A DNA stretch of 64,000 nt from an uncultured Lachnospiraceae bacterium (GTDB taxonomy: Bacteria; Bacillota; Clostridia; Lachnospirales; Lachnospiraceae), in the NCBI GenBank assembly GCA_948794795.1, contig CAQGLR010000012.1, positions 30,083-94,082 of the forward strand, written 5' to 3'. This document shows positions 36,200-46,023 of the stretch, one piece after another. Each line of letters starts with the position of its first letter. Within the stretch, counting starts at the first letter, position 1. Under the pieces are notes generated by a model, which worked only from the letters and a program-made list of their open reading frames with translations, searched no databases and was not told where the DNA came from. A program made the position numbers and the translations under genes.

Positions 36200-38752
36200 T
36201 TAATGCAGGTCCAGATATCTGCCTGCTGCCTTTTCTACTTCTTTATAAACCATAATAAATTCATTATGCTTCTGATTTGCAGATTGTATGCCATCACTTT
36301 CATTAAATGCAAGCTCCAGCTCCGAAGCAAGGCATGAAGCTTTAATAGCACCAATATTTTTAAGATTTGTCTTTATAGAATGGATTTTTATACAGTAATT
36401 TTCAAAATCTGAAACTTTATAAAAATCCTGCAATTCTATATCATAATGTGAATCTAAAAATGCCTGGAGCATTTCCTTGTAAAATTCTTCATCACCATTG
36501 CAGAAATTTCTTCCTGCTTCCCAGTCCAGAATGTTATTTCCTTCTGTACCACTTATTTCCTTACCAGCAGATACTGGATTATTCTTTATTACTATTTCTT
36601 CTGGAAGGTATTTCTGTATTATTTCTTCCAGCCTGGCAGCAATTACGGGTTTTGAAAGATAATCGTCAAAACCTTGTTCAATAAACATTTCCCTTACCCC
36701 TGAAATTGCATTAGCAGTAAGTGCAATTATAACAGAATCTTTACACAAATTATTTTCCATTACTTTTGAAAACTTTAGTGTTTCAATTCCATCCATCCCT
36801 GGCATACGGTGGTCCATAAATATAATATGGTATTTATTCTGCTGCATAAGGGCAAGACAGTCTTTCCCACATATTGCAGTATCAATCTGCATCCGTAAAT
36901 TTTTAAGAAGCCCAAGGAATACTTTCAGGTTTACTTCATTATCATCTACTACAAGCAGCCTGGCATCTGGTGCAATAAATGGTTCTTTATATATATTTAT
37001 TTCTTTTTTCTTCTGTTCATAGTTTTTATGGAAATCACCAATAACTTCTTCATCCTCTGCCTTCTGTTCAAGATAAAAGTAAAAATCCGAACCTTTTGAA
37101 TATGTACTTTCTACCTCTAACCTGCTTCCCATCAGTTCCAGGAGGCGCATGGTAATAGGAAGCCCAAGCCCTGTTCCTTCTATATTCCTGTTCCTGCTTT
37201 CATCAAGCCTTCTGAAAGTTTCAAAAAGTTTCTCTTTATCTTCCTCTTTAATGCCTGTTCCAGTATCTTTTACTGAAATATGTAATAGTACAATACTATC
37301 TGGCAGCCTTTTTCCAGAAACATCAAGACAGACACATCCTTTTTCTGTATACTTAACAGCATTGACCAGCAGATTTGTAATAACCTGCCTTATACGTATC
37401 TCATCACCATATAAATTTACTGGTATTCCAGGTTCTACATGTATCTTAAGCTTTAAATTTTTCTCCTCTGTCCTTGGACGTATAATATCAATAATGTCAT
37501 CCAGCAAATCCCCAAAATTATAACTTGCTGGAATAATATCCATCTTTCCACTTTCAATTTTAGAAAAATCAAGTATATCGTTTACCAGGTTTAATAATGT
37601 ATTGCCAGCCCTTTTAATATCATAAGCATAACCTGATATTTTATCATCACTGCTTTCCCTAAGAATCATTTCATCCATGCCAAGCACAGCATTAATTGGT
37701 GTACGGATTTCATGGCTCATGCTTGCCAGAAAACCATCCTTTGCCCTGCTTGCTGCTTCTGCTTGTACTTTTAATGCTTCTTGTTCTTTAGCATATCTTT
37801 CCTTTTCACGTGACTGTTCTTCTATTTTTTTCTTTTCAAAAACCAGGCTTGAACTTACCATTATAATACATACTGCCAGTATTGCAGAAAATATAAGCAC
37901 ATTTTTATAAACCAGGTTTGAATAAATATGCCCGTTATTTTCTCCATTATGTTGTACAACCAGATGCCATCCAAGGCTTTCTACATATCTGCTTACAGTA
38001 TATCCCCCATTTTCTTCTTCATGGTAAATATACTCTATTTTGTCTTCATCTTCTAAGATATCAATATTTACTACTGCCTTTTCCAGATTTATCATATCTG
38101 TATCTACTTGCACAAGTCCTTCATTATTAACAAGATTTACTTTAATATTATATTTTTTTTCATACCCTCCTAAAATATCCTGTAGTTCAGCCATTCTTAC
38201 ACTTACACCACAAACTCCCAGAAAATTATTATTCTCATCTTCAATCCTGGCATTTACAAAAATTGTCCATACATTATTATGTGCTTCATCTATATCTACA
38301 TCAAAGCTATATTCTGCCCCGCTTTCCACAAAACGTGAATACCATATATCATGCTGGTCTGTTTCTGGTGATACAACTTTGTTAAACCCATTTTGTGTAT
38401 AATATTTTTTACTTTTATCTGAAACAATAAAAACTGAACTGTATTCCATATTTGTCTTTATTGTATTTAGATAAGAAACCAGAATATCTTGTTCCTTGTT
38501 TTTGGGAAACTCTTTTTCCTTTAATGGCCCAATTAAGTAATAATCATTAGACATTGTCTGTGCAACAATAATTGGTTCTGACAAGACATTATTAATTGAA
38601 TCATATATATGTGATGCAAGAACCTTTGACATTTCTTCATCATGCCCCTCAATAACTGTATTAAGGGAACTTACTGATATATATGTGGTTAAAATAAAAC
38701 TAGCTGCTATTAGTATAATTGTCCAGACAAGTATACGTTTGTCTCTTTTCAT
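36200..38752 (-). CDS. Hybrid sensor histidine kinase
   Basis: 850 aa. Two transmembrane helices (about 10-28 and 285-305) bracket an extracellular dCache sensor. Then HisKA with MSHEIRTPINAVLG, HATPase_c (VNDILDFSKIESGK, DTGTGIKEEDKEKLFETFRR, GTGLGLPIT), a receiver (LLVVDDNEVNL, FMDHRMPGMDG, ALTANA) and a C-terminal Hpt domain (KIHSIKTNLKNIGA). A complete phosphorelay in one chain; no separate response regulator is adjacent. GGAG with 7-nt spacing selects the ATG at 38752. Confidence 0.93.
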   Translation of the reverse strand: MKRDKRILVWTIILIAASFILTTYISVSSLNTVIEGHDEEMSKVLASHIYDSINNVLSEPIIVAQTMSNDYYLIGPLKEKEFPKNKEQDILVSYLNTIKTNMEYSSVFIVSDKSKKYYTQNGFNKVVSPETDQHDIWYSRFVESGAEYSFDVDIDEAHNNVWTIFVNARIEDENNNFLGVCGVSVRMAELQDILGGYEKKYNIKVNLVNNEGLVQVDTDMINLEKAVVNIDILEDEDKIEYIYHEEENGGYTVSRYVESLGWHLVVQHNGENNGHIYSNLVYKNVLIFSAILAVCIIMVSSSLVFEKKKIEEQSREKERYAKEQEALKVQAEAASRAKDGFLASMSHEIRTPINAVLGMDEMILRESSDDKISGYAYDIKRAGNTLLNLVNDILDFSKIESGKMDIIPASYNFGDLLDDIIDIIRPRTEEKNLKLKIHVEPGIPVNLYGDEIRIRQVITNLLVNAVKYTEKGCVCLDVSGKRLPDSIVLLHISVKDTGTGIKEEDKEKLFETFRRLDESRNRNIEGTGLGLPITMRLLELMGSRLEVESTYSKGSDFYFYLEQKAEDEEVIGDFHKNYEQKKKEINIYKEPFIAPDARLLVVDDNEVNLKVFLGLLKNLRMQIDTAICGKDCLALMQQNKYHIIFMDHRMPGMDGIETLKFSKVMENNLCKDSVIIALTANAISGVREMFIEQGFDDYLSKPVIAARLEEIIQKYLPEEIVIKNNPVSAGKEISGTEGNNILDWEAGRNFCNGDEEFYKEMLQAFLDSHYDIELQDFYKVSDFENYCIKIHSIKTNLKNIGAIKASCLASELELAFNESDGIQSANQKHNEFIMVYKEVEKAAGRYLDLH

Positions 38753-38877
38753 AAACGGGCTCCATTTCATATAGTATATTTACAGATAATTTATATTTAA
38801 ACTATATCAGTTATACTATAATTTTGCAATACAGCCATTTTTTAAGTTTTCCTGTTTTTTAAATATTACTTGTATTT

Positions 38878-38911
38878 AAAAAAAGCAGGCACAAATGTGC
38901 CCGCCTTTTTT
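38878..38911. terminator. Terminator of the PTS operon
   Basis: AGGCACA/TGTGCCC-type stem between A-run and T-run (38878-38911), abutting the ptsI stop codon. It works on either strand. Confidence 0.8.
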
Positions 38912-40523
38912 AAATAATACCTTGAAGTTTAAGAATATTTTCACGTATATAATCCACACTGCCTGCTGACATACTAAATTCATCTAATCCATAGTCTAAT
39001 AAAATTTCTGTTGCTTTTATATCCCCTGCCATCTCACCACACATGCCAACTTTTATGTTTTCTTTATGTCCAGCATTAATAATATGTTTTATGGCACTAA
39101 GCACTGCTGGATGGAAATAAGAATACTTATCTGCAATTTTTTTATTTCCCCTGTCTACAGCAAGTAAATATTGTGTAAGGTCGTTAGTCCCTATACTAAA
39201 GAAACTGCTTTCTTTTGCAAGTTGTTCTGCAAGCAGTACACTTGCTGGCGTTTCCATCATAATTCCTGTTTCAATATCCTCACAGAATTCCTTACCCTCT
39301 TCACGTAGTTCATTTTTACACTCTTCTACAACTGCCTTTGCTTCTCTTAATTCTTCAAGTGATATAATCATAGGAAACATAATACGTACATTTCCAAAAG
39401 CACTTGCACGCAATATTGCCCGTAACTGCTCTTTAAACATATCTTTCATATCAAGTGAAATACGTATAGCCCTCCATCCAAGAAACGGGTTATCCTCTTT
39501 TTCAAAATCAAAATAAGGCAGTTCCTTATCCCCTCCAATATCCAGGGTACGTATAGTAAGTTCCTGCGGGCAAAGCATTGCTGCCCTTTTATATACCTCA
39601 AACTGTTCTTCTTCTGTTGGAAAATGTGTATTTTCCATATATAAAAGTTCACTTCTGAACAAACCTGTTCCATCCATTTTTACTGGAAGTGCCCTTTCAA
39701 TATCATCTGCATTGCCAGCATTAATACAAATATTAATTTTCTTTCCATCTTTAGTAATTACAGGAATATCCCTTAACTTTTCAAGACGCAGCTTCTCATT
39801 TTCAAATTCTTGTTTCTTTTTTTCGTATTCCCTTGTTATATTATCTTCTGGAAAAAGAACTATAACACCTTCTGATGCATCCATACAGACCATATCCCCA
39901 GTATTTAACTTATTAAATATCCCTTTTACACCTACAAGTGTTGGAATACCAAGGTTTTTGGCAATTATAGAAACATGGCTTGTTACCCCGCCTTCTTCTG
40001 TAATAATGCCTTTTACATAATCTGTGTTAATTTTCACTGTATCAGAAGGAAATAAATCCCTTGCAAGAATTATAGCCTCTTCATCCAGGCTTCCTATATC
40101 AGGAAGTTTTACACCCTTTAACTGTGCCATAAGGCGTTTCCCAACATCCTGTATATCAGCAGCCCTTTCTCTCATGTACTCATCATCCATCATTCCAAAA
40201 ACTGCTGCCACTTCTGAAATTGCTTCACTTACTGCGGCTTCTGCATTTTCTGAATCATTATTAATCTTGCTTGTGACACTGTCTTCTAATGTAAAATCCA
40301 TAACCATTTCCATATGTGCAGAAAATATTTCATTGGATGCTGCAAGTTCTTCCAGTTCTTCACGCACACATTCCCTGGCATCAAGGAATTTATCAAGCTG
40401 TTCTTTCTTTTTATCTTCTGGCACCTTATATTGTACAGGTTTTAAATCCAGTTCCCCATATTTATAAATTTTTGCTACTGCAATTCCTCTGGATGCTGTT
40501 TTTTCAACTTTTATTTTTTCCAT
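38910..40523 (-). CDS. ptsI: PTS enzyme I (phosphoenolpyruvate-protein phosphotransferase)
   Basis: 537 aa, about 30 short of the typical 570. Phosphohistidine region EEGGVTSHVSIIAKNLGIPT and the C-terminal PEP-binding motifs are present: RTLDIGGDKELPYF, NPFLGWRAIRI, MFPMI, FFSIGTNDLTQYLLAVDRGN and GMCGEMAGD. Transfers phosphate from PEP to HPr. Last gene of the hexitol PTS operon, which is an unusual place for a general PTS component. Confidence 0.95.
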   Translation of the reverse strand: MEKIKVEKTASRGIAVAKIYKYGELDLKPVQYKVPEDKKKEQLDKFLDARECVREELEELAASNEIFSAHMEMVMDFTLEDSVTSKINNDSENAEAAVSEAISEVAAVFGMMDDEYMRERAADIQDVGKRLMAQLKGVKLPDIGSLDEEAIILARDLFPSDTVKINTDYVKGIITEEGGVTSHVSIIAKNLGIPTLVGVKGIFNKLNTGDMVCMDASEGVIVLFPEDNITREYEKKKQEFENEKLRLEKLRDIPVITKDGKKINICINAGNADDIERALPVKMDGTGLFRSELLYMENTHFPTEEEQFEVYKRAAMLCPQELTIRTLDIGGDKELPYFDFEKEDNPFLGWRAIRISLDMKDMFKEQLRAILRASAFGNVRIMFPMIISLEELREAKAVVEECKNELREEGKEFCEDIETGIMMETPASVLLAEQLAKESSFFSIGTNDLTQYLLAVDRGNKKIADKYSYFHPAVLSAIKHIINAGHKENIKVGMCGEMAGDIKATEILLDYGLDEFSMSAGSVDYIRENILKLQGII

Positions 40524-40562
40524 AAAATCCCCATTACCACCTTCCCTGGTTCAAATATTTTT

Positions 40563-40826
40563 TTATTCACCCAGCCCGCTTTCAATAAGTTCTGTTATTT
40601 TCTTTAAATCTGCTTCTTCATTCTCACCTTCACACTGTACTTCGATTTCAGTACCTTTTTTTAATGCAGCAGCCATTAAGTTTAATATACTTTTTGGCTG
40701 GATTTTCTTGCCATTATGGATTAAAAATATATTTGAAGAACACTCAGTTGCTGCTTTAGATAAAATTGATGCTGGTCTTGCATGTACACCTGATGGGTTT
40801 ATAATTGTAACTTTTTTTGATACCAT
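40563..40826 (-). CDS. ptsH: HPr phosphocarrier protein
   Basis: 87 aa. Active histidine in PSGVHARPAS (His15 position) and the regulatory serine region KKIQPKSILNLMAAAL (Ser46 position), so both PTS transfer and HPr kinase control should work. Lies between the dehydrogenase and ptsI in one operon, with an RBS in its upstream gap. Confidence 0.95.
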   Translation of the reverse strand: MVSKKVTIINPSGVHARPASILSKAATECSSNIFLIHNGKKIQPKSILNLMAAALKKGTEIEVQCEGENEEADLKKITELIESGLGE

Positions 40827-40844
40827 AACCTGCTCCTCCTTAAA

Positions 40845-42110
40845 TTATTCTTCTACCCCAAAATGTTCAAACAGGATTTTTTCTGCTTCCAGGTTCCAAA
40901 GACCCCTGTTTCTCTTACAAGCTTCATCAAGCTTTTTAAATAATGGGTCTGTCTTTCCTAACTCTTCAAAATCTTCTATTGCTGTAAGTGGCATGTCAAA
41001 CTGTGTATATGTCAGTTTCTTTCCTCCAGGTATACCTGGGAGGTTCTTTGTTGTTTCTGCAATACTGTCAATACCCCCTACATGTGTAACCATAACAGCT
41101 GGCTCAATTTTTCCTTTGGCAGCAAGTGTATTAGCTTCAATTAAATCATCATTATTACCGCCTGTAGTACCAACAATATGTGTACTGATGTAGTGAACAT
41201 TATAAAGATTTACTTCTCCCATAAACTGGCTGTCTGAAGGACCCGCAAAGAAATTCATGCATCCGTCAAACGCAAGAAGTTTATCACCCATCTCTGCAAC
41301 TTTACGGTTTGGAATATATACAAATACATCATCATAACCTTTGCCACCTGTAATATCACGCAGTTCTTTTACAGGGTCAGACATAGCAGCTGTATTTATA
41401 TATATAAGTTCAACCCCGTTTTCTTTTGCTTTCTCCTCTGGGATAACTTCCCTGGCTCTTTTAAGTTTTGCATCATCAATATCTGTTACTACAATTCTCT
41501 TTGGTTTATTTTCAAACTGTATCCCATAACTTACAGCACCAAGCCCCATAGGCCCGCATCCGCCAAGGATAATAATATCCCCGCCTTCTTTTGTGCCTCC
41601 TGCCAGGTCATGGTTTATTTTATTGGTATGGTAATTACCGTGGTATCCTCCAATAATACAGCTCATAGGTTCGCCAAGTGATGCTTCAAAGAAACTTTCA
41701 CCTTCATATGGCATAAGACATCCAAGCTCCACTACTTCATGTGGGATAATGCAGTATGTACATGCACCCCCGAAATATTCATATGAATAGCCTGGTGACG
41801 CAAGACTGCCCTTATAATTAAGTGCTGGCTGCTGTGTAAAACGCATACCAGGCTTAAACTGGTCTTTCCATTTCTCACCAACTTCTATAATTACACCAGC
41901 AAATTCATGCCCAATAATAATTGGGTTCGTATCTATATTTTGTGGTGCCCTTTTATGTTTCTTTCCCTGCTGCAGTAATTTATAAGTTGACATACAGATA
42001 CTGTCACTAATTACCTTTACTAAAATCTCATCATCCTTAATTTCTGGAAGTTCAAACTCCTCAAGCCTTACATCCATAGCGCCATACATCCTGACTGCCT
42101 TTGTCCTCAT
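40845..42110 (-). CDS. SorE-like zinc dehydrogenase of sugar phosphates
   Basis: 421-aa medium-chain alcohol dehydrogenase. N-terminal pattern VISDSICMSTYKLLQQGKKH and PIIIGHEFAGVIIEVG match L-sorbose-1-phosphate reductase; the nucleotide-binding loop is IIILGGCGPMGLGAVSYG with TDIDDAK. Sequence similarity therefore points to oxidation of a hexitol phosphate to a 1-phospho-2-ketose. In a mannitol-type operon the product would be fructose-1-phosphate, the substrate of the upstream-encoded kinase. No MtlD gene is in the window. Enzyme family confident, substrate inferred. Confidence 0.85.
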   Translation of the reverse strand: MRTKAVRMYGAMDVRLEEFELPEIKDDEILVKVISDSICMSTYKLLQQGKKHKRAPQNIDTNPIIIGHEFAGVIIEVGEKWKDQFKPGMRFTQQPALNYKGSLASPGYSYEYFGGACTYCIIPHEVVELGCLMPYEGESFFEASLGEPMSCIIGGYHGNYHTNKINHDLAGGTKEGGDIIILGGCGPMGLGAVSYGIQFENKPKRIVVTDIDDAKLKRAREVIPEEKAKENGVELIYINTAAMSDPVKELRDITGGKGYDDVFVYIPNRKVAEMGDKLLAFDGCMNFFAGPSDSQFMGEVNLYNVHYISTHIVGTTGGNNDDLIEANTLAAKGKIEPAVMVTHVGGIDSIAETTKNLPGIPGGKKLTYTQFDMPLTAIEDFEELGKTDPLFKKLDEACKRNRGLWNLEAEKILFEHFGVEE

Positions 42111-42130
42111 ATCTTTTCCCCCTGTTTTAA

Positions 42131-43060
42131 TTATATTTCTTCAAGAACTACATCTTCTTTTAACTTCATAACCAGTTCTTTAGCTGGCGGCTTTGTGCCT
42201 ATTGTAGTTACCGCACCTGCTGATGTTGCAATTCCAAGTTTTAAAGTTTCATCATTATCCATGCCACTTTCATATGCGTATGACAGTGCAGCAACCATCG
42301 CATCCCCTGCACCTACAGTAGAATGTGCTTTTACAGATAATGCAGGTGCTTTTGCTTCATATCCTTCTTTTAAAAGCATTGCACCACACTTTCCCATAGA
42401 TACTGCAACTGTGCTAATACCCTCTTTAATAAGTTTTCTTGCAATTTGTGCTATCTCCTGTTCGGATGCCTTATAGTCAAATTTTGCATATTCCTCAAGC
42501 TCAAGCCTGTTTGGCTTAATAATATCAGGCATTGCCTCAAGGCCATTCCTGAACAATCCACCATCTGCATCAAGTAATACTTTTGCACCCTTTTTATGCA
42601 CCAGGTTAATAATATCTGCATAAATCTTTTTATCCATTCCATTTGGCACACTTCCTGCCAGTACAAATAAAGTATCTTTTGATGCATATCCACTAAGTTT
42701 GCCCATAAGTGCTTCAAGCTCTTTTTCTGATGGCACTGGTCCTGGCTCATTAAGTTCTGTAACCATGCCATTTTCTTCAAATACTTTTGTATTAGTCCTT
42801 GTTTCACCATCTAACCATACAAAATCATTCTGTATACCTTTTTCATCAAGTACATTTTTAATAGTACGTCCTGCATTTCCCGCCAGGAATCCTGTTGCAA
42901 TGCTTTTGCCGCCAAGTTCAAATATAGTCTTTGAAACATTAATGCCTTTCCCGCCGGCATCATATTCTACTTTGCTTATACGGTTTAACCCTCCCTGCTG
43001 CAGACAGTCAATCTCCACTGTCTTATCAATAGCAGGATTCATTGTCACTGTTATTATCAC
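42131..43060 (-). CDS. fruK: 1-phosphofructokinase (PfkB family)
   Basis: 309 aa. Opens VIITVTMNPAIDKTVEID, with the substrate-binding GGKGINVSKTIFELG, and the C-terminal anion-hole motif HSTVGAGDAMVAALSYA with catalytic Asp. Typical of the FruK/LacC subgroup acting on fructose-1-phosphate or tagatose-6-phosphate. The start is a GTG at 43060 with AAGGAG at 9-nt spacing; no ATG fits. Lies between the EIIA and dehydrogenase genes with short gaps. Confidence 0.88.
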   Translation of the reverse strand: MIITVTMNPAIDKTVEIDCLQQGGLNRISKVEYDAGGKGINVSKTIFELGGKSIATGFLAGNAGRTIKNVLDEKGIQNDFVWLDGETRTNTKVFEENGMVTELNEPGPVPSEKELEALMGKLSGYASKDTLFVLAGSVPNGMDKKIYADIINLVHKKGAKVLLDADGGLFRNGLEAMPDIIKPNRLELEEYAKFDYKASEQEIAQIARKLIKEGISTVAVSMGKCGAMLLKEGYEAKAPALSVKAHSTVGAGDAMVAALSYAYESGMDNDETLKLGIATSAGAVTTIGTKPPAKELVMKLKEDVVLEEI

Positions 43061-43099
43061 GTTGCCACTCTCCTTCCATACTAACCCACATGCCACATT

Positions 43100-43555
43100 T
43101 TATTGGTTTCCCAGAATATTATATACAGTATCAATATCACCATTAGCCAGCTTTTCTGCTGCAGATTCATCAAGCATTTTCTCTGCTATTACAGAAAGAA
43201 TCTGCAGATGCTCTTCTCCAACCCCTGCAATACCTACTACAACGTTTGCTGTATTATCTCCCCATGGGGTCCCTTCTGGAAATGTCATTACTGCAATTCC
43301 AGACTCCTTAATATCCTTTTTAGCTTCCTCAACACCATGTGGCAGTGCAAGCCCGTTTCCCATAAATGTTGAACAGCTCTCCTCTCTTTTTAACATTGCT
43401 CCAACATATGGCTGGTCTACATATCCCGCATCTACAAGCATCTGCCCAACTTCTTTTATAACTTCTTCCTGTGTTTTAGCTTTGCAGTTTACACGGATAT
43501 TTTCACGGTACAAAAGTTCTTTTTTCTCTGTTTTCTTTTTTGTTTTAAATAACAT
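43100..43555 (-). CDS. mtlF: PTS mannitol-type EIIA component
   Basis: 151 aa. The phosphorylated histidine is in FMGNGLALPHGVEEAKK, the EIIA-Mtl/Fru signature, followed by GDNTANVVVGIAGVGEEH. The ATG at 43555 has GAGGAGGGG. It accepts phosphate from HPr and passes it to the EIIB domain of the 46024 protein. First gene of the mtlF-fruK-dehydrogenase-ptsH-ptsI operon, with an operator-like motif about 100 bases upstream. Confidence 0.92.
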   Translation of the reverse strand: MLFKTKKKTEKKELLYRENIRVNCKAKTQEEVIKEVGQMLVDAGYVDQPYVGAMLKREESCSTFMGNGLALPHGVEEAKKDIKESGIAVMTFPEGTPWGDNTANVVVGIAGVGEEHLQILSVIAEKMLDESAAEKLANGDIDTVYNILGNQ

Positions 43556-43652
43556 AATACCCCTCCTCTGCCGTTCCAAGGCTTTGTGTTTTCTTTTTGT
43601 AAATACATTATAACCCCATAAAACAAGGATTTTCAATTAAAAGACCTTTTGA

Positions 43653-43675
43653 TTTGGCATCATCAGATAATGCCA
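43653..43675. promoter_or_regulatory. Candidate PRD-activator site, mtlF promoter
   Basis: 23-bp imperfect dyad TTTGGC-N12-ATGCCA-like sequence that reappears upstream of mtlA at 47550-47572 with only two differences. Core: GGCATCATCAGATAATGCC. The shared motif ahead of both transcripts points to one regulator, most simply the activator encoded between them. Confidence 0.65.
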
Positions 43676-43712
43676 TTATTTAAAAATAAAAAGTTTCAAA
43701 ATATCACAAAAA

Positions 43713-43805
43713 AGCTGCCGCATTAAGAAAATTCCAAACAAAATATAGAAAATCTATTTTATCCAAATACTATATCTTGTATTTTTTATTCTTATTGCGG
43801 CAGCT
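43713..43805 (-). terminator. Large-loop hairpin after the PRD activator gene
   Basis: Arms at 43713-43729 and 43789-43805 pair over 17 bp with one mismatch (AGCTGCCGCATTAAGAA) and are followed on the minus strand by a T-run. The loop is 59 nt. Probably a terminator between mtlR and mtlF. Confidence 0.6.
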
Positions 43806-43807
43806 CC

Positions 43808-45895
43808 TTATATTTTAGAAATATACTGGTTAAAAAACTTTTTCAAATATGAAGAAAGCAGGCTTCTTATTTCTTCTTTTTCACCTGAATAAAGCATATT
43901 TACAAAATCTGCCTCCTCCACAAGCAGGCTGCTTATATATCCCATTATTTCATTATTTATAGAAACATTTTCATCCTCTGGCACAAGCATTATAATTACA
44001 ACTTGTATCCCCTTAAAATAAGGGTCTTTAAATGGTTTCCTGTCATGTGTGGCACATATAGTAAATTCTGGTCTTATAACACCTTTTGTCCTTGCATGCA
44101 GAAGTGCAAAACCCAGTTCTGCAAATACCTGGCTTGATATTTCTTCTCTTCTCTGCAAGGCTTCCCTTATCATTTCTCTTCTGTCAGAATAAGGTGATAT
44201 CTCTTCACCAGCCATTACAAGCAGTTCATCAAAAGTAATATTCCCATTTACCTTAAAAAAACCCATATATTTTAACAGCATTTTAATCTGTGCTGCCATC
44301 TTGTTAATCTGGTCAAGCTGTTCCTGGAAAGAGCCCATTTCCTCATGTTTCTGTGGAAGTCTTTCATATTTATAAAATAAATGCCTTATTTCATCCATAT
44401 CCTTTTCATTTAAAAGAGGATTTACATATAACACAGGAACATCATCTATTTCTAATGGTATGCTTGAAATAAAAAAATCTGTTTTTCCTATAATATAAGG
44501 AGTTACATCATTTTTACCATAGGTAGAAACTACCATTTTATTCTGGAATACCTTTTTAAGCTTTGATGACATCAGCCTTGAAATACCAATTCCACTTGAA
44601 CACACTACACCAGTATGGACTTTGCGCAGCTTTTCTTTCCTGCCCTCAAGCCTTACCATAGCAGCCCCGAAGTGTACTGTCAGAAATCCGGTTTCTTCTG
44701 GCGGGACTTCTTTGCCAAGGCTTTTTCCAAGTACCATTGCTACATTTTCACATTTCTGGTACAGCTCTGCATAACTTTTCTTTATATCTTCCAGCATAGG
44801 GTTATGTATCTGCATACCATGTACCAGACGTATAATTGTAGGCTGTAAATGTGCCAGAAGCCCCTGCAGGAATTCATCATCCTGTTTAATAAGATAAGCG
44901 TTTTCTTTATCAAATGCATCTATCATTTCATTAACCAGCTGGCGTATCTGCCCTCCAGCTGCCAGCTGTGTTGTGCCATATTGTACTTTCTCATGTTTAG
45001 AGCCTTTAATATGAAGCCATATATAAGTAATTTCAATTTCTGGAATTGTTATTGCAAAGTATTCTTCAAGACTGCCTGCAATTTTCTGTGCAAGTGAATA
45101 ATCCAGGTCTTTTACAATATCATTTTCTATCTTGGAACTTTCTTCTATTACCTCATTTTTCATAATGCGGTTTATTGCAATAGAAATATGTATTACAAGT
45201 CCCATATAAGAATTTTCAGTAAGTGATACAATCCTCCCGTCATCAATATTATTAATACATTCCATAACTTTTTTTATAATATTTTCATCAAGGATTCCAT
45301 CCATACCACTTTTTCTGGCATAACCATATTCCCCAGGAATTTCATCTATACTTTCATATGACTCACGCAAAAGCCTTGTATCTAAATTAGAATAAATAAA
45401 TTCACGTATTGCCCTGCGGTAATTTTCTTCTGTGCCTTCTACATATACACCACTGCCAGGCTTTCTCTTTATATCCAGGCCAAATCCAGAGAGCCACTCA
45501 CCTATTGCCTCTAAATCTGTACTAGCTGTTGCTTCACTTACACCAAACTGGCTGCTGTAATAAAAAAGCTTTTTAAGCCCCTTTTCTTTAAGTATTTCTA
45601 GTATCAGGCGTTTCCGGCGTTCCTCTTTTCCAGGAACATCAAGGCTTTCATCCTGGCAAAGAAATGAAAGAAAGCGTTTTTTCTCTTCCTGTGTACCCTC
45701 AAGCCATATACCTACACCAGTTTTTGAAAAATACTTTATTTCATATCCCTTAAGATAAGAACTTATATATTCCAGTTCCCTTTGTGTTGTACGCTTGCTT
45801 ACACCAATCTTTTCTGCCAGGGATTTTACAGGTATTGCCTCTTCTTCAGTAAGCAATATTTTTAATATCTGTTTTGCTCTTGATAAAATCTTCAT
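43808..45895 (-). CDS. mtlR: PRD-containing transcriptional activator (MtlR-like)
   Basis: 695 aa. Two N-terminal helix-turn-helix units (IPVKSLAEKIGVSKRTTQRE; FGVSEATASTDLEAI), two PTS regulation domains with their histidines, an EIIB-like domain (VVCSSGIGISRLMSSKL) and a C-terminal EIIA-like domain (GFALLHARTKGVI). This is the MtlR architecture, activated when the PTS is busy transporting. Start is uncertain: GGAGG lies only one base before an ATG at 45934, so I use the ATG at 45895. Confidence 0.9.
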   Translation of the reverse strand: MKILSRAKQILKILLTEEEAIPVKSLAEKIGVSKRTTQRELEYISSYLKGYEIKYFSKTGVGIWLEGTQEEKKRFLSFLCQDESLDVPGKEERRKRLILEILKEKGLKKLFYYSSQFGVSEATASTDLEAIGEWLSGFGLDIKRKPGSGVYVEGTEENYRRAIREFIYSNLDTRLLRESYESIDEIPGEYGYARKSGMDGILDENIIKKVMECINNIDDGRIVSLTENSYMGLVIHISIAINRIMKNEVIEESSKIENDIVKDLDYSLAQKIAGSLEEYFAITIPEIEITYIWLHIKGSKHEKVQYGTTQLAAGGQIRQLVNEMIDAFDKENAYLIKQDDEFLQGLLAHLQPTIIRLVHGMQIHNPMLEDIKKSYAELYQKCENVAMVLGKSLGKEVPPEETGFLTVHFGAAMVRLEGRKEKLRKVHTGVVCSSGIGISRLMSSKLKKVFQNKMVVSTYGKNDVTPYIIGKTDFFISSIPLEIDDVPVLYVNPLLNEKDMDEIRHLFYKYERLPQKHEEMGSFQEQLDQINKMAAQIKMLLKYMGFFKVNGNITFDELLVMAGEEISPYSDRREMIREALQRREEISSQVFAELGFALLHARTKGVIRPEFTICATHDRKPFKDPYFKGIQVVIIMLVPEDENVSINNEIMGYISSLLVEEADFVNMLYSGEKEEIRSLLSSYLKKFFNQYISKI

Positions 45896-46023
45896 GGCAG
45901 CAGTTTTCCCTTTCCTTTCTTTGGCAATATACATTCCTCCATATTTTTATTGATTCTAACATTATGCAAAGAAACCGTCAATGGTTACACATTGACAGTT
46001 CCAAGCTTCATAATTTTACATAT

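Noticed and set aside
43713..43805. RAT-type antiterminator for a PTS operon
   Set aside because: The neighbouring regulator has DNA-binding PRD architecture, not an RNA-binding CAT domain, and the hairpin follows mtlR directly, fitting a terminator.
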